Below the pieces are notes generated by a model, which worked only from the letters and a program-made list of their open reading frames with translations, was not told the DNA's origin and searched no databases. Below are positions 62,846 to 64,000 of a DNA stretch of 64,000 bases, piece by piece (within the stretch, counting starts at the first letter, position 1; each line of letters begins with the position of its first letter). The position numbers and the translations under genes were made by a program. The DNA is from an uncultured Atopobium sp. (GTDB taxonomy: Bacteria > Actinomycetota > Coriobacteriia > Coriobacteriales > Atopobiaceae): positions 1 through 64,000 of the forward strand of contig CALIZS010000004.1 in assembly GCA_938028565.1 (NCBI GenBank). Reading direction: 5' to 3'.

Positions 62846-64000
62846 GTGGCTGCAAAAAAGGCAAATGAAGAGGTCAAACTCTCAGATGAGCTTACTAAAA
62901 TTGTTGATGATCTGGTAAGTTCTTCAAAGTCTAACGGTAGTATCAGCGAAGACGATATTCAGGTTGCCATTCGTGACGTTGACGTTAACGATGATGAGCT
63001 TTCTGATTTGTACGATTCGCTGCGCGTTAAAGGTGTAGAGATTACTACCGCATCTGAAGCAACCGTTTCTTTCGCCATTGAAGATGACGCCGTAGAGGAT
63101 GATTTTTCATCCGATGATGACTTGGATGATTCATCTGATTTTGAAGATGAAGATGATGAAGATTTTGATGCCGTAAATGAGGCACGTGAGGTCAAAGAGG
63201 CTCTCCGCTCTGTTTCTAAGGCAAAAGTCTCTAAGCCAAAACGTTCTTCTCGCGCTCGTGCTCGTCGCTCAGATACCACCACGGTTATGCTTACCGGCGA
63301 TCCTGTCCGCATGTATCTTAAAGAGATTGGTAAGGTAGACCTGCTTACTGCATCAGAAGAGGTTCACCTTGCTATGAAGATTGAGGCAGGTACTGCAGCT
63401 TCCCAGAAGCTGGAGGACTTTGAGGATGGCCTCATCGAGCTCAACCGTGCAGAGCAGCGCCGCCTTATGCGTATTGAGTCCGTAGGACTTGACGCTAAGC
63501 AGCAGCTTATCTCTGCAAACCTTCGTCTTGTCGTCTCAATTGCTAAGCGCTATGTTGGCCGTGGCATGCTGTTCCTCGATCTTATCCAGGAAGGTAACCT
63601 GGGCCTTATTCGTGCTGTCGAGAAGTTCGACTACACCAAGGGCTTTAAGTTCTCAACATATGCCACTTGGTGGATTCGCCAGGCAATTACCCGTGCTATT
63701 GCAGACCAGGCTCGTACCATTCGTATTCCTGTTCACATGGTAGAGACTATCAATAAGCTCATTCGTGTTCAGCGTCAGCTTCTGCAAGACCTTGGTAGAG
63801 ATCCTTCTCCAGAGGAGATTGGTGCAGAAATGGGTATGTCTCCTGATCGCGTCCGCGAGATTCAGAAGATTAGCCAGGAGCCTGTCTCTCTTGAGACACC
63901 TATTGGTGAAGAAGAGGATTCTCAGCTTGGAGACTTTATTGAGGACTCTTCAGCTGTTGCTCCACCAGACGCAGCTTCTGATTCAATGCTTCGTGAGCAG
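62846..64000 (+). CDS. rpoD: Primary RNA polymerase sigma factor (partial, runs off the right edge)
   Basis: 385 codons of the main sigma factor are seen from GTG 62846 ([16 protein letters not shown]), with AAAGGA upstream, to the window edge with no stop codon. A region 1.1-like N-terminus is followed by a strongly acidic stretch (about residues 85-112), a basic linker ([13 protein letters not shown]), region 1.2 ([11 protein letters not shown] near 153), region 2 ([19 protein letters not shown] and [15 protein letters not shown]) and the start of region 3. Region 4 lies beyond the window. The dnaG-rpoD order is that of the macromolecular synthesis operon. Confidence 0.96.
   Translation, partial: MAAKKANEEVKLSDELTKIVDDLVSSSKSNGSISEDDIQVAIRDVDVNDDELSDLYDSLRVKGVEITTASEATVSFAIEDDAVEDDFSSDDDLDDSSDFEDEDDEDFDAVNEAREVKEALRSVSKAKVSKPKRSSRARARRSDTTTVMLTGDPVRMYLKEIGKVDLLTASEEVHLAMKIEAGTAASQKLEDFEDGLIELNRAEQRRLMRIESVGLDAKQQLISANLRLVVSIAKRYVGRGMLFLDLIQEGNLGLIRAVEKFDYTKGFKFSTYATWWIRQAITRAIADQARTIRIPVHMVETINKLIRVQRQLLQDLGRDPSPEEIGAEMGMSPDRVREIQKISQEPVSLETPIGEEEDSQLGDFIEDSSAVAPPDAASDSMLREQ

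Noticed and set aside
1..64000. tRNA, rRNA, SRP RNA, CRISPR or prophage genes
   Set aside because: No cloverleaf, rRNA segment, repeat-spacer array or phage structural gene was recognised by eye. A covariance-model scan would be needed to exclude small RNAs.

Overview
The window reads as a core chromosomal segment of a Gram-positive actinobacterium of moderate, somewhat AT-leaning base composition. Gene content and order (a T-box before ileS, an addB-addA-priA-def-fmt-rsmB run, asp23-yloV-recG-rsmD-coaD, yceD-rpmF-plsX-acpP-rnc-smc-ftsY-ffh, rimP-nusA-infB-rbfA-nrnA-truB-ribF-dnaG-rpoD, an LPxTA surface protein and an L,D-transpeptidase) fit a Coriobacteriia member such as Atopobium/Lancefieldella. 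That placement is inference from recognised protein families, not a search. About 49 protein genes, mostly on the + strand, were identified. I saw no tRNA, rRNA, CRISPR array or transposase.

Layout. 1-4229: yaaA (-) and addB; 4236-12953: addA, priA, def, fmt and rsmB, packed head to tail. 13046-15047: fmdB-type zinc ribbon (-), a HAD phosphatase fused to thiamine pyrophosphokinase, and rpmB (-). 15342-24475: envelope, fatty-acid/phospholipid and RNA-processing genes (asp23, yloV/fakA-like, recG, rsmD, coaD, a coiled-coil protein, yceD, rpmF, plsX, acpP, rnc). 24493-30316: smc and both SRP GTPases. 30424-36066: small membrane and exported proteins, an L,D-transpeptidase (-), a sortase-anchored surface protein and a SpoU methyltransferase. 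36150-42868: ftsH (-), an Ile T-box riboswitch, ileS, lspA and rluD-like. 42874-48533: an accessory-looking block with an AraC regulator (-), two tandem ABC exporter half-genes and a processive glycosyltransferase. 48609-64000: guaB, leuS, the rimP-ribF operon, dnaG and the 5' part of rpoD, which is cut by the window edge.

The most unusual feature is the ABC pair. The two half-transporters have unrelated-looking membrane domains, but their whole ATPase domains plus stop codon are a perfect 657-bp direct repeat (44821-45477 and 46443-47099). I compared the two copies base by base and found no difference. This looks like recent domain duplication or gene conversion, and the ATPase itself is atypical because it appears to lack the Q-loop glutamine.

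Other points worth attention are regulatory. A palindrome fills the -35/-10 spacer of rpmB. A 15-bp hairpin captures the ribosome site of a DUF454 gene that seems to start at a non-ATG codon. Mutually exclusive hairpins lie between dnaG and rpoD, large hairpins without U-tracts lie at 53-100 and before leuS, and NusA carries an extra Cys/His tail.
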